From Levilactobacillus cerevisiae (lineage in GTDB: Bacteria > Bacillota > Bacilli > Lactobacillales > Lactobacillaceae): 64,000 bases of DNA. Position 1 is the first letter of the stretch. Each line of letters opens with the position of its first letter. This document shows positions 1 through 8,597 of this stretch, in pieces. Below the pieces are notes generated by a model. The model had not been told where the DNA came from. It made no database searches and saw only the letters and a list, made by a program, of their open reading frames with translations. The translations under genes and the position numbers were made by a program. The stretch spans positions 83,404-147,403 of the forward strand of contig NZ_RHNN01000004.1 of the NCBI RefSeq assembly GCF_003946245.1. Reading direction: 5' to 3'.

Positions 1-211
1 GGTATCAGCACGCACCAAAATTAATGTTAGGTTGACTTCACGGTTGGAGCCGGAGGCAGCTTGATGCGCAGTCCTGTGTCGGTTTCGTTAGTCGGAGTGT
101 TTTCCCGGCTTACGAAACGGACCGATCCCTGAGACGCTGACCTCGGCCGTTTCAAGGTGAATATTGTAAAACTAGTAACAACCAAGAGCGTACACGTGCG
201 GTACCTAAGCT
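1..211 (-). repeat. E-type element, truncated copy
   Basis: The arm GGAGCCGGAGGCAGC (45-60), the TGTGTCGG motif, a CCGG hairpin and the GAGACGC motif are present. The distal half, with the GACCGC hairpin and CCCCACAG, is missing. The 13-base string GGTATCAGCACGC at 1-13 recurs at 212-224, so this unit and the next are a tandem pair. The left edge may continue outside the window. Confidence 0.6.
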
Positions 212-254
212 GGTATCAGCACGCGGTAAAATTAAGCTCAGTTTGGTTGGCTGG

Positions 255-439
255 GTGGAGTCGGAGGCAGCCGAGCGCGTAGTCCTGTGTCGGTGGCCTT
301 AGTCGGGGCATTTTCCGGCTTAGGGCACGGGCCGACCTTTGAGACGCTGGGCTTGGCGGCTCAAAGGCGAGGGTGAAGACCGCTCTTTGGCTTCACCCGG
401 GCCCCACAGGCGGTAGCGCTCGAGCTGCCGCAGACGGAA
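255..439 (-). repeat. E-type cloverleaf element
   Basis: Full-length E element. It has left arm GGAGTCGGAGGCAGC, TGTGTCGG, the hairpin TTTTCCGG, CTTTGAG with its partner CTCAAAG, a perfect GGGTGAAG/CTTCACCC hairpin around GACCGC, CCCCACAG, and right arm GAGCTGCCGCAGACGG. It ends about 45 bases before the next gene start and so lies in that gene's 5' region. Confidence 0.7.
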
Positions 440-484
440 CCCAGCCAACCAACCGCAAAGACAATTTTAAGGAGGCTGACACCT

Positions 485-1462
485 GTGTGTACCAGCATAT
501 TACAGATTGCGAAAGATGGGAGCCACATCCTAGCTCGCACCATGGACTGGCACGCCCTCTACGTCCAACCACTATTCGTTCCCCGCGACTACCAGTGGCT
601 GGGACTCTACGACAACGCCGTTCACACCAACCGCTACGCTATGATTGGTGGCGGGGGCGCCCACGACCATGAAATTGACGTGTCCGATGGCGTGAACGAA
701 ATGGGATTGAGCGTACAAAAATTGACGTTTGCCAACGGGTCACACCTCGTGGAAACGCCAACGCCGGGCCAAGTTCACTTGGCACCGTATGAATTTTCAT
801 TCTATTTATTAGGGCACTACGCGTCGGTGGCAGACATTGAAGCCCACATCGACGAGATTCAATTGATGACCAACCAATTTGCCGTGAATGACATTGGCGA
901 TTCCGAACTCCACTTTGCGGTGGTCGATCGGACGGGCCGGACCGTCGTGATTGAGCCAACGCATTTTCCCATGAGGGTTCGGGAAAATCCGCTGGGCGTC
1001 GTCACCAACAGTAAGGACTTTGAGCTCCAACTGAAGCGCTTGGGCCAGTATGTCAATTACACGGACGACTTTGATGCCGGCACCGTGCCCTTGAATGCCC
1101 CGCGGGTCACGACTGGGCGTTTCTCTGGTAAACCCGTGCCGAGCGGATCCTTCACGCCAGGGGGCCGGTTCGTCCGGGCCGCCTATTACAAGGAACGGGC
1201 CGACCTGCCCGACAACGAGGACGAGGCCATCATCAGTGCCTGGCATTTGCTTGACAGCGTGACGGTGCCGAAGAGCTCCAAGTACCGGCCAACGTATTCA
1301 GTCTACCGGGCGGCCACGGTTTGCGAGTCGCTCACGTACTACTTCCAACCGTACAATCGGCTGGATACGGTTCAGCTGCGGTTGACGCCGGAAATGTTGA
1401 ACTGGACGAAACCTAAATTTTACAACGTGCCCAACCAACTCAGCGTCACCGCATTAAATTAA
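485..1462 (+). CDS. Choloylglycine hydrolase family enzyme (bile salt hydrolase / penicillin V acylase type)
   Basis: A 325-residue N-terminal-nucleophile amidase that hydrolyses linear C-N amide bonds, such as conjugated bile salts, penicillin V or N-acyl amides. The residues that define the family sit at their canonical numbers: Cys2 (nucleophile after Met removal), Arg18, Asp21, Asn175 and Arg228. The start is GTG, chosen because Cys must be residue 2 and AAGGAGG lies 9 bases upstream (469-475). There is no signal peptide, so it should be cytosolic. Its 3' end overlaps the convergent DUF218 gene by 9 bases. Bile salt versus acyl-homoserine-lactone or penicillin preference cannot be decided from sequence alone. 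Confidence 0.9.
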   Translation: MCTSILQIAKDGSHILARTMDWHALYVQPLFVPRDYQWLGLYDNAVHTNRYAMIGGGGAHDHEIDVSDGVNEMGLSVQKLTFANGSHLVETPTPGQVHLAPYEFSFYLLGHYASVADIEAHIDEIQLMTNQFAVNDIGDSELHFAVVDRTGRTVVIEPTHFPMRVRENPLGVVTNSKDFELQLKRLGQYVNYTDDFDAGTVPLNAPRVTTGRFSGKPVPSGSFTPGGRFVRAAYYKERADLPDNEDEAIISAWHLLDSVTVPKSSKYRPTYSVYRAATVCESLTYYFQPYNRLDTVQLRLTPEMLNWTKPKFYNVPNQLSVTALN

Positions 1463-2440
1463 GAACCACAGAATGTTGCCGGCAATCATGCCAATCAGGA
1501 CGCCGCGATGCAGGCGGGGATGGAGCATGATAATGGCGAGAAATTCCCGCGCCCAAGCAGCTGGTAGGTAGCTCCCCGGTGTCGGTGCCGGGTAACCGCC
1601 AAAGCGAATGCCCAGCTGGCTGGCGAGATGTTCGGCCCGAAACAGGTGGTAGTTGTTGGTCACGATGACGACCCGGCCACCCTGCTGGGGCAACTTCGCC
1701 CACAACCGTTGACTGTTAAGTAAGTTAGTAAACGTACTGGTGGCCTTGGTTTCCTGTAAAATGCGCTCGCTGGGCCACTCGTGGTCAACGAGGTAGGCCG
1801 TCATGGCCGCGGCTTCGGTCGTTGTTTCATCGGGTCCCTGACCACCACTAACGACGATGGTAACGGGGCTTTTTTGGCGTCGCGCCAGCGCTAACGCAGT
1901 GTCTAACCGACTGGCCAGGACGCGACCAATCTGATTGCCGTGGCGCAGACCGGCGCCCAGCACCAAGATGGTGTCAGCGCGGTGGGCGCGCCAGATGTTG
2001 GCCCGAACGTAACCCACCAGACTGGCGGCGAACAGGATGCCGAGGTAGACGCTAAAGGCGGGGATGAAGGTCAGCCACGGCCACCAGCTTTCACCGAAGT
2101 CGCCGCTGGCCAGGCCGTAACCCCAACCGATACCGAGAATCAGCCACACCCAGATGCCGGCTAGTAAGCCGATGGTCAACCGCTCACGTTTACGAACGAC
2201 CAACCGCGGGGCGTTTAGTATCAGCAACAGGACGACCAGACCCGCGATTCCGATCAGTCCCATCACACCCCAGCCGATGTGCGCAACCAGTTGCCAACCG
2301 GCGTGATGGGAGAAGCCGGCCAGTAAGATAATCAGGCCAGCACTGACGCAGGTCATCACGGCCGAGCTCAGACCGTGGGGTTGCCAAAAGGTTAGTAAGA
2401 CAGTTAATAAAATTAGAATAAGGCTCACAGTGAGCAGCAT
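1454..2440 (-). CDS. DUF218 (YdcF/SanA-like) multipass membrane protein
   Basis: About 328 residues. The N-terminal half holds roughly six hydrophobic segments. The C-terminal half (about residues 160-310) is a DUF218 domain with DTILVLGAG, VVSGGQG, the acidic ETTTEAAAM stretch, ETKATSTFTNL and VVIVTNNYHLFRA. DUF218 proteins are linked to envelope functions, but their chemistry is mostly unknown. I chose ATG at 2440 over the upstream TTG at 2446 because GGGAG then has an 8-base spacing. The 3' end overlaps the convergent hydrolase gene by 9 bases, so there is no terminator between them. Confidence 0.85.
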   Translation of the reverse strand: MLLTVSLILILLTVLLTFWQPHGLSSAVMTCVSAGLIILLAGFSHHAGWQLVAHIGWGVMGLIGIAGLVVLLLILNAPRLVVRKRERLTIGLLAGIWVWLILGIGWGYGLASGDFGESWWPWLTFIPAFSVYLGILFAASLVGYVRANIWRAHRADTILVLGAGLRHGNQIGRVLASRLDTALALARRQKSPVTIVVSGGQGPDETTTEAAAMTAYLVDHEWPSERILQETKATSTFTNLLNSQRLWAKLPQQGGRVVIVTNNYHLFRAEHLASQLGIRFGGYPAPTPGSYLPAAWAREFLAIIMLHPRLHRGVLIGMIAGNILWFLI

Positions 2441-2515
2441 CGACAATACTCCCTTCGCAAAGGTTAAGTTTTTTTGAGGCTTTTTGAATTTAGCAGTTCC
2501 TTAAACATTTCTAGG

Positions 2516-2521
2516 TATAAT
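2516..2521 (+). promoter_or_regulatory. -10 box TATAAT
   Basis: A perfect TATAAT about 34 bases upstream of the GTG start of the glucosaminidase gene, in an AT-rich gap between divergent genes. No good TTGACA sits 17 bases upstream. Confidence 0.5.
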
Positions 2522-2554
2522 TGAGTCCATTATAACGGAAATGGAGGGATTCTG

Positions 2555-3178
2555 GTGGCAAAACGACGGAGAAAAAAGCGAAAATCAACGACTAACCCCG
2601 CCACGGCTACCTGGATCTTTGTGGTTATCCTCTTAGTGCTGGGCGGCGGGCTGTTAATGCGCGGCAAAATTAAAACGGTCATGCAGACCACCCGCATCGC
2701 ACAGACGGGGACCAGTTCCAATTCTGGTGAAACGGCCGCTCAGAAAAAGTTCATCAAGAAGATGGCCGCACCGGCCGTTCGGGTGTACCAACAGAATGGG
2801 CAGGTGCTCCCCAGCATCGTGATTGCCCAAGCCATTCTTGAATCCAGCTGGGGGACCTCGAGCTTGTATTTACAAGCCAACAATCCCTTCGGCGTGAAGG
2901 GGAGTTATCAGGGCAAGAGCAAGGCCTTCCCGACCACCGAGTACGTCAACGGCAAGAAAATTCATATCAAGGCCAACTTCCGGGATTACCCCAGTCTGAC
3001 CGCAGCTATCTTGGACCACGACGCTTTGTTGAAGCAGAATTACTTCAAGCAAACGGTCACGGACTACCAGACGGCGGCGAAGTTGCTTCAGGCCAACGGG
3101 TACGCGACGGATCCGGATTACGCTAAGAAGCTGGATAACGTCATCGCGACTTACAATTTGAACCAGTATGACACGTAG
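2555..3178 (+). CDS. GH73-type peptidoglycan glucosaminidase, membrane-anchored
   Basis: A 207-residue wall hydrolase predicted to cut the N-acetylglucosaminyl-N-acetylmuramic bond. A very basic N-terminus (KRRRKKRK) precedes one transmembrane anchor at about 22-40, followed by an extracellular GH73 domain from about 60. The catalytic Glu lies in AQAILESSWGTS, followed by the NNPFGVKG motif typical of the family. There are no LysM or SH3 repeats, so it is a minimal version. Start GTG with GGAGGG at 2543-2548. It is a single gene with its own promoter candidate and a repeat element directly downstream. Confidence 0.9.
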   Translation: MAKRRRKKRKSTTNPATATWIFVVILLVLGGGLLMRGKIKTVMQTTRIAQTGTSSNSGETAAQKKFIKKMAAPAVRVYQQNGQVLPSIVIAQAILESSWGTSSLYLQANNPFGVKGSYQGKSKAFPTTEYVNGKKIHIKANFRDYPSLTAAILDHDALLKQNYFKQTVTDYQTAAKLLQANGYATDPDYAKKLDNVIATYNLNQYDT

Positions 3179-3210
3179 AACTTAACAGGGGTGACAGCCC
3201 AAATAGTTGC

Positions 3211-3465
3211 GACACGGTCTAAACCTGCCGGCTTACCGTTCGCCAAATTTAGGCCGGAACGCTGTGGGCAAGAGTGTGGCAGATGGCGGTTAGCTGGTGA
3301 GCATTAACGGTGATAACCGAATAATCCTGGGCTTGGATTGTTTGGTTATCAGTGTTAAGCGGAGCCAGCTGCCATCTGACACACGTTTCGACAATGAAAA
3401 GTTGGAGTACCAAATCCCACGACTGAGCCTAAATTTGGCTCACTCACGCCTACTTAGACCGTGTC
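3211..3465 (+). repeat. D-type element carrying a nested C element
   Basis: The outer arms GACACGGTCTA (3211-3221) and TAGACCGTGTC (3455-3465) are exact reverse complements, followed inward by GCCAAATTTAGG and CCTAAATTTGGC. The left part reads CCGGAACGCTGTGGGCA as in other D copies, but the central hairpins are replaced by a C element at 3271-3404. Confidence 0.7.
3271..3404. repeat. C-type element inside a D element
   Basis: Long imperfect palindrome running from GAGTGTGGCAGATGGCGG to CTGCCATCTGACACACG, with inner arms GATAACCGAATAATCC and GATTGTTTGGTTATC. It has the same GAAACGTG- and AGCTGNNGAGCATTAA-like words as the elements near 9.7 kb and 22.1 kb. Confidence 0.6.
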
Positions 3466-3532
3466 CAACTATGGAAGACAGGTGTAGCAAGTCAAGCGAT
3501 GGTCACGGCAATTTCATGTTAAAAAACAACCA

Positions 3533-3720
3533 TAACCGGAGGAGGACAGAGATGGAGGTAGCTGTGTCGACGACGTTAGCTGAGTGATTTTCTCAGGTTA
3601 CGTCGTGGGACGCGTTTGGAGACTGTCGTTCTTGGACAGGCTTCAAACCGAGACGGAGGACCGCTCCTCAGGCCGCAGGCGGTCCCCACAGACGCCGGAA
3701 TCTCTGGCAGCCGCAGGTGG
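3533..3720 (-). repeat. F-type cloverleaf element
   Basis: Starts ACCGGAGGAGGACAGAGATG and ends CAGCCGCAGGTGG. It contains GCTGTGTCGACGACGTTAGC, the CTGAG/CTCAGG hairpin, CGTCGTGGGACGCG, the GGAGACTG/CAGGCTTC hairpin, ACCGC/GCGGT and CCCCACAG. The same sequence recurs at 27.1, 32.1, 38.0, 43.6 and 45.7 kb. Confidence 0.75.
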
Positions 3721-3936
3721 TAATTTTCGACTGATTTTGAGGATCGAATCCCTGTTAACTGGGCCGGTTTAGGTTCTTTTAAACTTTCAATCATTTGCTT
3801 GCAATCTTCAATAAACCAAGAATCCCCGCCACCAACGTTCACGAAGGATGTTGATGACGGGGATATTTGTTTGCTTAAATTTGCTGGGCAACTGCAATAA
3901 AGCGGCGGCAACGGAACTAGCGCGTTAGGTTGCCAC
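3721..3936. other. Intergenic stretch with an imperfect hairpin
   Basis: No supported gene. A long imperfect inverted repeat lies at about 3815-3860: ATCCCCGCCACCAACGTTC against GGATGTTGATGACGGGGAT. It is followed by ATTTGTTT on the plus strand and could be a bidirectional terminator. A minus-strand reading frame crosses it but has no start, ribosome site or recognisable product. Confidence 0.35.
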
Positions 3937-4119
3937 GGAGCCGGAGGTAATCAAGCGCGAACCCTGTGTCGGTGGTGTTAGTCGGCGGTTTACCGGCTTA
4001 CAGCACGGGATGTCCTTTGAGACTTGCGGGTTGGGCAAGGCTCAAAGGCAAGCCGTAAGCCCGCACTTCGGCTGAAGGCGGTCCCCACAGGGTGAAGCGC
4101 TTGAATTACCGTAGGCGGA
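3937..4119 (-). repeat. E-type cloverleaf element
   Basis: GGAGCCGGAGG arm, CTGTGTCGGTGGTGTTAGTC, the CCGG hairpin, CCTTTGAGAC with partner GGCTCAAAGG, a CCGTAAGCCCG..CGGCTGAAGG hairpin, GGTCCCCACAG and right arm ACCGTAGGCGGA. It abuts the 3' end of the serine hydrolase gene. Confidence 0.7.
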
Positions 4120-4133
4120 GTAAAACAACCGCG

Positions 4134-5453
4134 TTAGTTCTCGTTGTAGTAGCGCGCGAGATCGTAGAGGGTCTTGGCCAACGTGTCAATCGACTTCGTT
4201 GGCTTCTGATTGGCGAACAACACGACACCCTTCTTGTTCCCCTCGGAACCATAGTAAATGGTCTCGTAACCAGAACCAGTCAACGCGCCACGCACCCGTT
4301 TGATACCGCCACTATAGTGATACAAGCCACCGGCATAGTTTAACTTGTAGTCGTTGGCGAGGTCGTAGTACTGCGACTTGGTGAGAATCTTACCGTTCCG
4401 CAGGCCCTTTTGAATCTTATAGTAGTCGGCAGGCGTTGCGTAGTAGTTGCCGGCACCCAACAGGGAGGACATCAACTTCTGCGAAACGTTGTTACTGACG
4501 TTGGTGCCGTTACTGTAAGTGTAACCGCTAGCGACCACGGCGTTGCTAGGCAGATTGTCCCAAGCGTAGGTATTTTGCAAGTTCATCGGCTTCACAATCC
4601 GGTTTTGCACCAACGTTTCGTAACTTTGGCCGGTCACCTTGGAGGCGATGGCGGCCAGTAGCGTGTAGTTGGCGTTGGTGTAGTTAAAGGTTTGTGAACC
4701 GGTACTCTTCAGCTGGCTCAACGTGTAGTTCAGCTCGGAAGCCTGCGAGGTCAGCAACGTGCTGGGCGTGCTTTCATCCATGTCGATACCGGAGCGGTGA
4801 TTCAACAACTGTCGCAGCGTGATATTTCCACTGCCGGAGACGCTCGGGTAATACTTATTGAGCTTGTCGGTCAGGGATAACTTGCCACTGGCGGCTAATT
4901 GTTCGATGATGGCGCCCGTCATGACCTTTTGCAGCGAGGCGATGGGGAACAGTGTGGTGCTGGTGTTGGCTAATTTACTAGTGACATCGGCATCCCCCAC
5001 GCTAACCTGACTCGCGCCGGTCGCGTAGTGGTTGAACAGCATCGCGTTCCCTTGAAAATGCGCATTGCTCAAGAGGGCCGCCGCGTTTTGCGAACGACTG
5101 TACTTTTGCAGGGCACTTTGATTGACCCAGCCAATCGTTTTGCCGTACCAAGCAAACTTCACGTAGGTGCTACCATCAGACAATTTAGCGGTCTGCGTCA
5201 CCTTCACGAAGCGGTGTTGCCAGTTCTTCCCGCTAGCGTCACGGGTCTTGGCCGAGCGCTGCGTGTAGTAGGGTGCGTAGTAATAAATCCCATCGTTGCG
5301 GCTACTCTGGTTCACGAACCGCGCGTTGTAGCTGGTCTTCGTACTACTGGTAATCTGCAGGTAGCTCTTCGCATGTGCCGAAGTGGCCGGGATGAAACTA
5401 CCGACAAGAAACAATGTCCCAATTACTAACCAAATTTTCTTCACAATCATCAT
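4134..5453 (-). CDS. Secreted serine hydrolase, class C beta-lactamase / PBP-like, with N-terminal SH3/GW-like domain
   Basis: A 439-residue exported protein. Residues 1-28 are a signal peptide ending ATSAHA. Residues about 30-118 form a GW/SH3-like wall-binding module (KFAWYGKTIGWVNQSAL). The rest is a beta-lactamase-family transpeptidase fold. The active-site SxxK is S173-L-Q-K176 and the YxN motif is Y258-T-N260. The third motif is poorly matched, perhaps ALTGSG near residue 390. Proteins of this layout in lactobacilli are annotated as esterases, D-alanyl-D-alanine carboxypeptidase-like enzymes or teichoic acid D-Ala hydrolases, so the exact substrate is open. AAGGGG precedes two adjacent ATG codons (5453 and 5450). 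Single gene. Confidence 0.85.
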   Translation of the reverse strand: MMIVKKIWLVIGTLFLVGSFIPATSAHAKSYLQITSSTKTSYNARFVNQSSRNDGIYYYAPYYTQRSAKTRDASGKNWQHRFVKVTQTAKLSDGSTYVKFAWYGKTIGWVNQSALQKYSRSQNAAALLSNAHFQGNAMLFNHYATGASQVSVGDADVTSKLANTSTTLFPIASLQKVMTGAIIEQLAASGKLSLTDKLNKYYPSVSGSGNITLRQLLNHRSGIDMDESTPSTLLTSQASELNYTLSQLKSTGSQTFNYTNANYTLLAAIASKVTGQSYETLVQNRIVKPMNLQNTYAWDNLPSNAVVASGYTYSNGTNVSNNVSQKLMSSLLGAGNYYATPADYYKIQKGLRNGKILTKSQYYDLANDYKLNYAGGLYHYSGGIKRVRGALTGSGYETIYYGSEGNKKGVVLFANQKPTKSIDTLAKTLYDLARYYNEN

Positions 5454-5729
5454 CCATTCCCCTTATTGATACGTCCAATGGTACCGCGGGATAGTTGCGA
5501 AGAGGTAACAAGACTGTCACTTTTCAGTAACAATTACGACGATTTATTTTATAAATGGGTTCACTGAACTAACCAAGTCGGCTGGTAACCACTTGAATAC
5601 GCTCGTGACAGCAATCGTCTAAACCATAAAAGACTGCAGGGCGAAGCAAATCAATGGTTCGCAAGTTTAGGGGGAGTGTGTTAAACTTAGCTCCAATATA
5701 AAATTAGTTATGAGGAGCTGAACCCAGCA

Positions 5730-6521
5730 TTGTTACATTTTCTTGGCCAACTTTATGGGCCATTCTTTGATCTACACAATTGGGAAACGGTGGTCACGTC
5801 TGGACAAGATTGGCTACTGATTTTTTCCCTGGTCTTAATCGAATGTCTCTTGTCGGTGGATAACGCAGTCGTGTTAGCCGCCCAAACGCAGTCACTGCCC
5901 AACCGGAAGCAACAGGAAGAATCCCTGTTCTACGGGATCTGGGGCGCGTATATTTTCCGGTTCATCATCATTGGACTGGGAACGTATTTGATTAATTTCT
6001 GGGAAATCAAGGTTGTGGGTGCGCTCTACCTCGTCTTCCTCGTGTTCCAGTACTTCAGTAAGACCCGGGTGAAGCATACCCGCAAGCTGGTGAAGGATAA
6101 GAAACACCGGATTCTGCCGCTGTTCTGGTCGGTGGTCTTGCAGATTGAAATGATGGATATTATTTTCTCCGTCGATTCCGTGTTGGCGTCGTTAGCCATT
6201 TCCAACAACCCCGTGATCGTATTGATTGGGGGCTTGATTGGGATCCTGGCAATGCGGGGCGTGGCCGAAGTTATTATGAAATTGATGCGGCGAATCCCCG
6301 AGCTGGAGCCGATGGCCTACATCTTGATTGGGCTCATTGCGCTGAAACTGTTTGTCTCCATTCCAGCGATTGACATTGAGGTCCCCGCCACGTTATTTGG
6401 AATCGTCGTGCTGGGCGCCATCGTGATTACGCTGGTGATCCACGTCATCCGCAAGCGGCGGCAACCACAGCGTAAAACCGAAAAAGTCACAGAGGAAGCT
6501 TCCAAATCAACTGAATCGTAA
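5730..6521 (+). CDS. TerC family integral membrane protein (YkoY/YceF-like)
   Basis: 263 residues with about seven transmembrane helices. It has the family's acidic intramembrane motifs ECLLSVDNAVVLA (about 38-50) and EMMDIIFSVDSVLA (about 138-151), which are expected to bind a metal ion. TerC proteins take part in Mn2+ export or metal loading of exported proteins. The C-terminal tail is charged and cytosolic. The start is TTG at 5730 with GAGGAG 12 bases upstream, which is long spacing, but no alternative start fits the first helix. I looked for a yybP-ykoY manganese riboswitch upstream and could not fit one. A clear terminator follows. Confidence 0.85.
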   Translation: MLHFLGQLYGPFFDLHNWETVVTSGQDWLLIFSLVLIECLLSVDNAVVLAAQTQSLPNRKQQEESLFYGIWGAYIFRFIIIGLGTYLINFWEIKVVGALYLVFLVFQYFSKTRVKHTRKLVKDKKHRILPLFWSVVLQIEMMDIIFSVDSVLASLAISNNPVIVLIGGLIGILAMRGVAEVIMKLMRRIPELEPMAYILIGLIALKLFVSIPAIDIEVPATLFGIVVLGAIVITLVIHVIRKRRQPQRKTEKVTEEASKSTES

Positions 6522-6523
6522 TA

Positions 6524-6556
6524 CAAGGCCACGAACATTTTCTGTTCGTGGCTTTT
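6524..6556 (+). terminator. Rho-independent terminator after the TerC gene
   Basis: Stem GGCCACGAAC / GTTCGTGGC with loop ATTTTCT, followed by TTTTTGG. Confidence 0.85.
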
Positions 6557-6649
6557 TGGTAGGTCTGGGCTGAATAAATGGGTATACTGAAGCTAAGTTT
6601 CAATCAGTTCAGGGCTCGTTCTGTACGGAAAAATCTGGAGGTAACGCAT

Positions 6650-7513
6650 ATGCAAATTGGGTTTATTGGGACCGGCGTCATGGGCACCGGCATTGTGTTG
6701 AATCTTTTAAAGGCGGGGCAATCGGTCGTGGTTTATAACCGGACCAAGGCGCACGCCGAAGCCGTTTTGACCGCTGGGGCCACCTGGGCGGACACGCCCG
6801 CAGCCGTGGCGGCGCAAGCACAACTGGTCATGACCATGGTCGGTTATCCCCGCGACGTCGAGGAAGTGTACACCGGCGAGCACGGCATCTTTGCCGGGAT
6901 TCAGGCTGGCAGTGTCGTGGTTGACATGACGACCAGTACGCCAGCACTGGCCGTAAAATTAACGCAGTTGGCACACGACCAGGACGTCCAAGCGCTGGAC
7001 GCACCCGTTTCCGGTGGGGATGTCGGGGCCAAGAACGCGACGCTGACCGTCATGGTCGGCGGCGACCGTGCGGCGTATGACCAGGTGCTGCCCATTTTTC
7101 AAGAGTTGGGTCAGCGGGTCAATTACTTTGGGGAAGCTGGCAAGGGACAGCACACCAAGATGGCCAACCAGATTATGATTGCCGGCACGATGACTGGTTT
7201 GACGGAGATGTTGGTTTACGCCAAGGCGGCGGGATTGGATTTACCTCAGGTGCTTGCCACGTTGAGTAGTGGTGGTGCCGACAACTGGAGTATGGACAAC
7301 TACGTGCCGCGGATTTTAAAGGGGGACTACACGCCGGGCTTCTTCGCCAAGCATTTCTTGAAGGACTTGCGGATTGCCCTGCAAGAAGCCGACCGGATGG
7401 GCCTGGATTTGCCAGCCACCAAGCAAGCTAAACTGTTGTACGAGGCAATGGTCGATGATTATGACTTGGGCGACGACGGGACTCAGGGCCTGATTAAAAC
7501 GTACGGGAAGTAA
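6650..7513 (+). CDS. Beta-hydroxyacid dehydrogenase (3-hydroxyisobutyrate / 6-phosphogluconate dehydrogenase-like)
   Basis: 287 residues. The N-terminal Rossmann domain has GFIGTGVMGTGI at 4-15 and NRTKA after the second strand, suggesting NADP(H). The substrate motif DAPVSGGDVGAKNATL is near 120 and the catalytic Lys lies in GKGQHTKMANQ near 170, all standard for the family. The usual reaction is reversible oxidation of a 3-hydroxy acid. The start is ATG at 6650 after GGAGGT, not the longer upstream reading frame. Because YihU, the sulfolactaldehyde reductase, is in this family I checked it: it has the ordinary SGG motif instead of the GRTS-type sulfonate site, so I do not link it to the sulfoquinovose operon. 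Confidence 0.85.
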   Translation: MQIGFIGTGVMGTGIVLNLLKAGQSVVVYNRTKAHAEAVLTAGATWADTPAAVAAQAQLVMTMVGYPRDVEEVYTGEHGIFAGIQAGSVVVDMTTSTPALAVKLTQLAHDQDVQALDAPVSGGDVGAKNATLTVMVGGDRAAYDQVLPIFQELGQRVNYFGEAGKGQHTKMANQIMIAGTMTGLTEMLVYAKAAGLDLPQVLATLSSGGADNWSMDNYVPRILKGDYTPGFFAKHFLKDLRIALQEADRMGLDLPATKQAKLLYEAMVDDYDLGDDGTQGLIKTYGK

Positions 7514-7557
7514 GGGCGTTGATTGTAAAACGCTGTGCTAAATCAATGGAAGTGTTC

Positions 7558-7590
7558 GTTGAAATCGTCCGAGATGGGCGATTTTTTTGT
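7558..7590 (+). terminator. Rho-independent terminator
   Basis: Stem ATCGTCC / GGGCGAT with loop GAGAT, followed by seven Ts. Confidence 0.75.
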
Positions 7591-7660
7591 AAATAAAAAA
7601 ATAATCAGCCGCTTTTTACGGAGTTAGCCTTTAGAGTAGTAAAATTCTGGAGGTGCCCGT

Positions 7661-8251
7661 TTGATTGACCTTGAGTTGCTAGAACAAGTGATTGTGGAAA
7701 TTAGGGAACTGTATGATTTGTTTACGGCCGAATTTTATGGTAGAGTTCAGACTAAGCAGTTAGTTAATCTGAAAAAGCTATTGGTTGATGATTTTGTGAT
7801 GACAGGCGGATTGGTTAATGCGGATAACTATATCGATAGCCTTTCGCGAACTGACGTGAGTTTAATTGGAAGTATTGAAAGAGACTATATCTATTGGAAA
7901 TTTCAATACCGAGTAAAGTTCTTGGCATCACTAAAAGTTAAGGTCGGTCACAATCTTGACAAGCATCGGTATGTGGCCAAGGTTGTGAATGACTTAGTGG
8001 GCACCAGGATTATTGTAGGACATCTGAATCGGAACTTTGATGAGGTTGAAGAAGTGCTGGTAAGATTGCTAAAGCGCCAGGTTATTTCACGATACTATTT
8101 ACGAGAAGATGGGAAGTACCGAGCAATCCACTGTTATTTTCAATCTGAGAACCGTTACTTCCCTTGGGAACTGCAAATATGGGATACCGCCGACGCGACT
8201 GCGAATTTTCGAGAGCATGCAAGACATGATTTAGAGAAGGGAAGGTCGTAA
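7661..8251 (+). CDS. Divergent RelA/SpoT-domain protein (putative nucleotide pyrophosphokinase)
   Basis: 196 residues resembling small alarmone synthetases. A helical N-terminus (1-70) precedes a RelA/SpoT-like core: basic YRVKFLASLKVK (83-94), DLVGTRIIV (111-119; compare DIAGIRI), DGKYRAIHCYF (150-160; compare NGYRSLH, with the guanine-stacking Tyr kept at 153) and WELQIWDTADATANFREH (169-186; compare EIQIRTxxMDFWAxLEH). The family transfers pyrophosphate from ATP to GDP/GTP, or in toxic variants to adenine nucleotides or tRNA. The HD hydrolase and ACT/TGS domains are absent. Start TTG with GGAGG 7 bases upstream. It lies 2 bases ahead of the next gene and is surely co-transcribed. Local composition is more AT-rich than its neighbours, which hints at transfer. 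Confidence 0.65.
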   Translation: MIDLELLEQVIVEIRELYDLFTAEFYGRVQTKQLVNLKKLLVDDFVMTGGLVNADNYIDSLSRTDVSLIGSIERDYIYWKFQYRVKFLASLKVKVGHNLDKHRYVAKVVNDLVGTRIIVGHLNRNFDEVEEVLVRLLKRQVISRYYLREDGKYRAIHCYFQSENRYFPWELQIWDTADATANFREHARHDLEKGRS

Positions 8252-8253
8252 CG

Positions 8254-8565
8254 ATGTACACGCACCTCGTCGTCTATACCAGAATTAAGGGTGTCGCTCT
8301 GGCGTATCACTTGGCCACGAGTAACGAAGACGCCCAAAAGTTTGATCGTGCTGTGGAACGCCTTAACCAGAATACAGAGGTCACCGGGAGCGACCATGCC
8401 ATTCATATTTTAGGCACGGATTCGCCCAGCTTTACTTCTATCCAGAACATGGATCCGTACTTTGCTGATGTGAAAGAAGTGACGGATTTAGCTGAATTTT
8501 TCAGTTACTTTGATGAACTGGTGGCGGCACGTTCCCAATTAAGTGATTCGACCAGAAAGTCATAA
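8254..8565 (+). CDS. Small protein of unknown function, paralog 1, coupled to the RelA/SpoT-like gene
   Basis: 103 residues, not recognised. It starts MYTHLVVYTRI and contains the segments YHLATS, AIHILGTDSPSF, NMDPYFADVKEVTDLAEFFSYF. It has no signal peptide or membrane segment and reads as a compact alpha/beta protein. AAGGGAAGG lies 9-10 bases before ATG. It begins 2 bases after the RelA/SpoT-like stop and has a close paralog immediately downstream. The arrangement is what a toxin/partner or sensor pair would look like, but this is inference. Confidence 0.8.
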   Translation: MYTHLVVYTRIKGVALAYHLATSNEDAQKFDRAVERLNQNTEVTGSDHAIHILGTDSPSFTSIQNMDPYFADVKEVTDLAEFFSYFDELVAARSQLSDSTRKS

Positions 8566-8597
8566 CTTCATATGATATTGGAAAGGGAGTGTCCCTA

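Noticed and set aside
3576..3911. Minus-strand 111-codon frame as a gene
   Set aside because: Half of it lies in an F element and the rest spans a hairpin; no ribosome site or family match.
5560..5729. yybP-ykoY manganese riboswitch before the TerC gene
   Set aside because: GGGGGAGTGTG looked suggestive, but the conserved loops and closing helices could not be fitted.
6650..7513. Possible sulfolactaldehyde reductase for the sulfoquinovose pathway
   Set aside because: It belongs to the same family as YihU but has the ordinary DAPVSGGDVG motif instead of a GRTS-type sulfonate site, and it is 46 kb from the operon.
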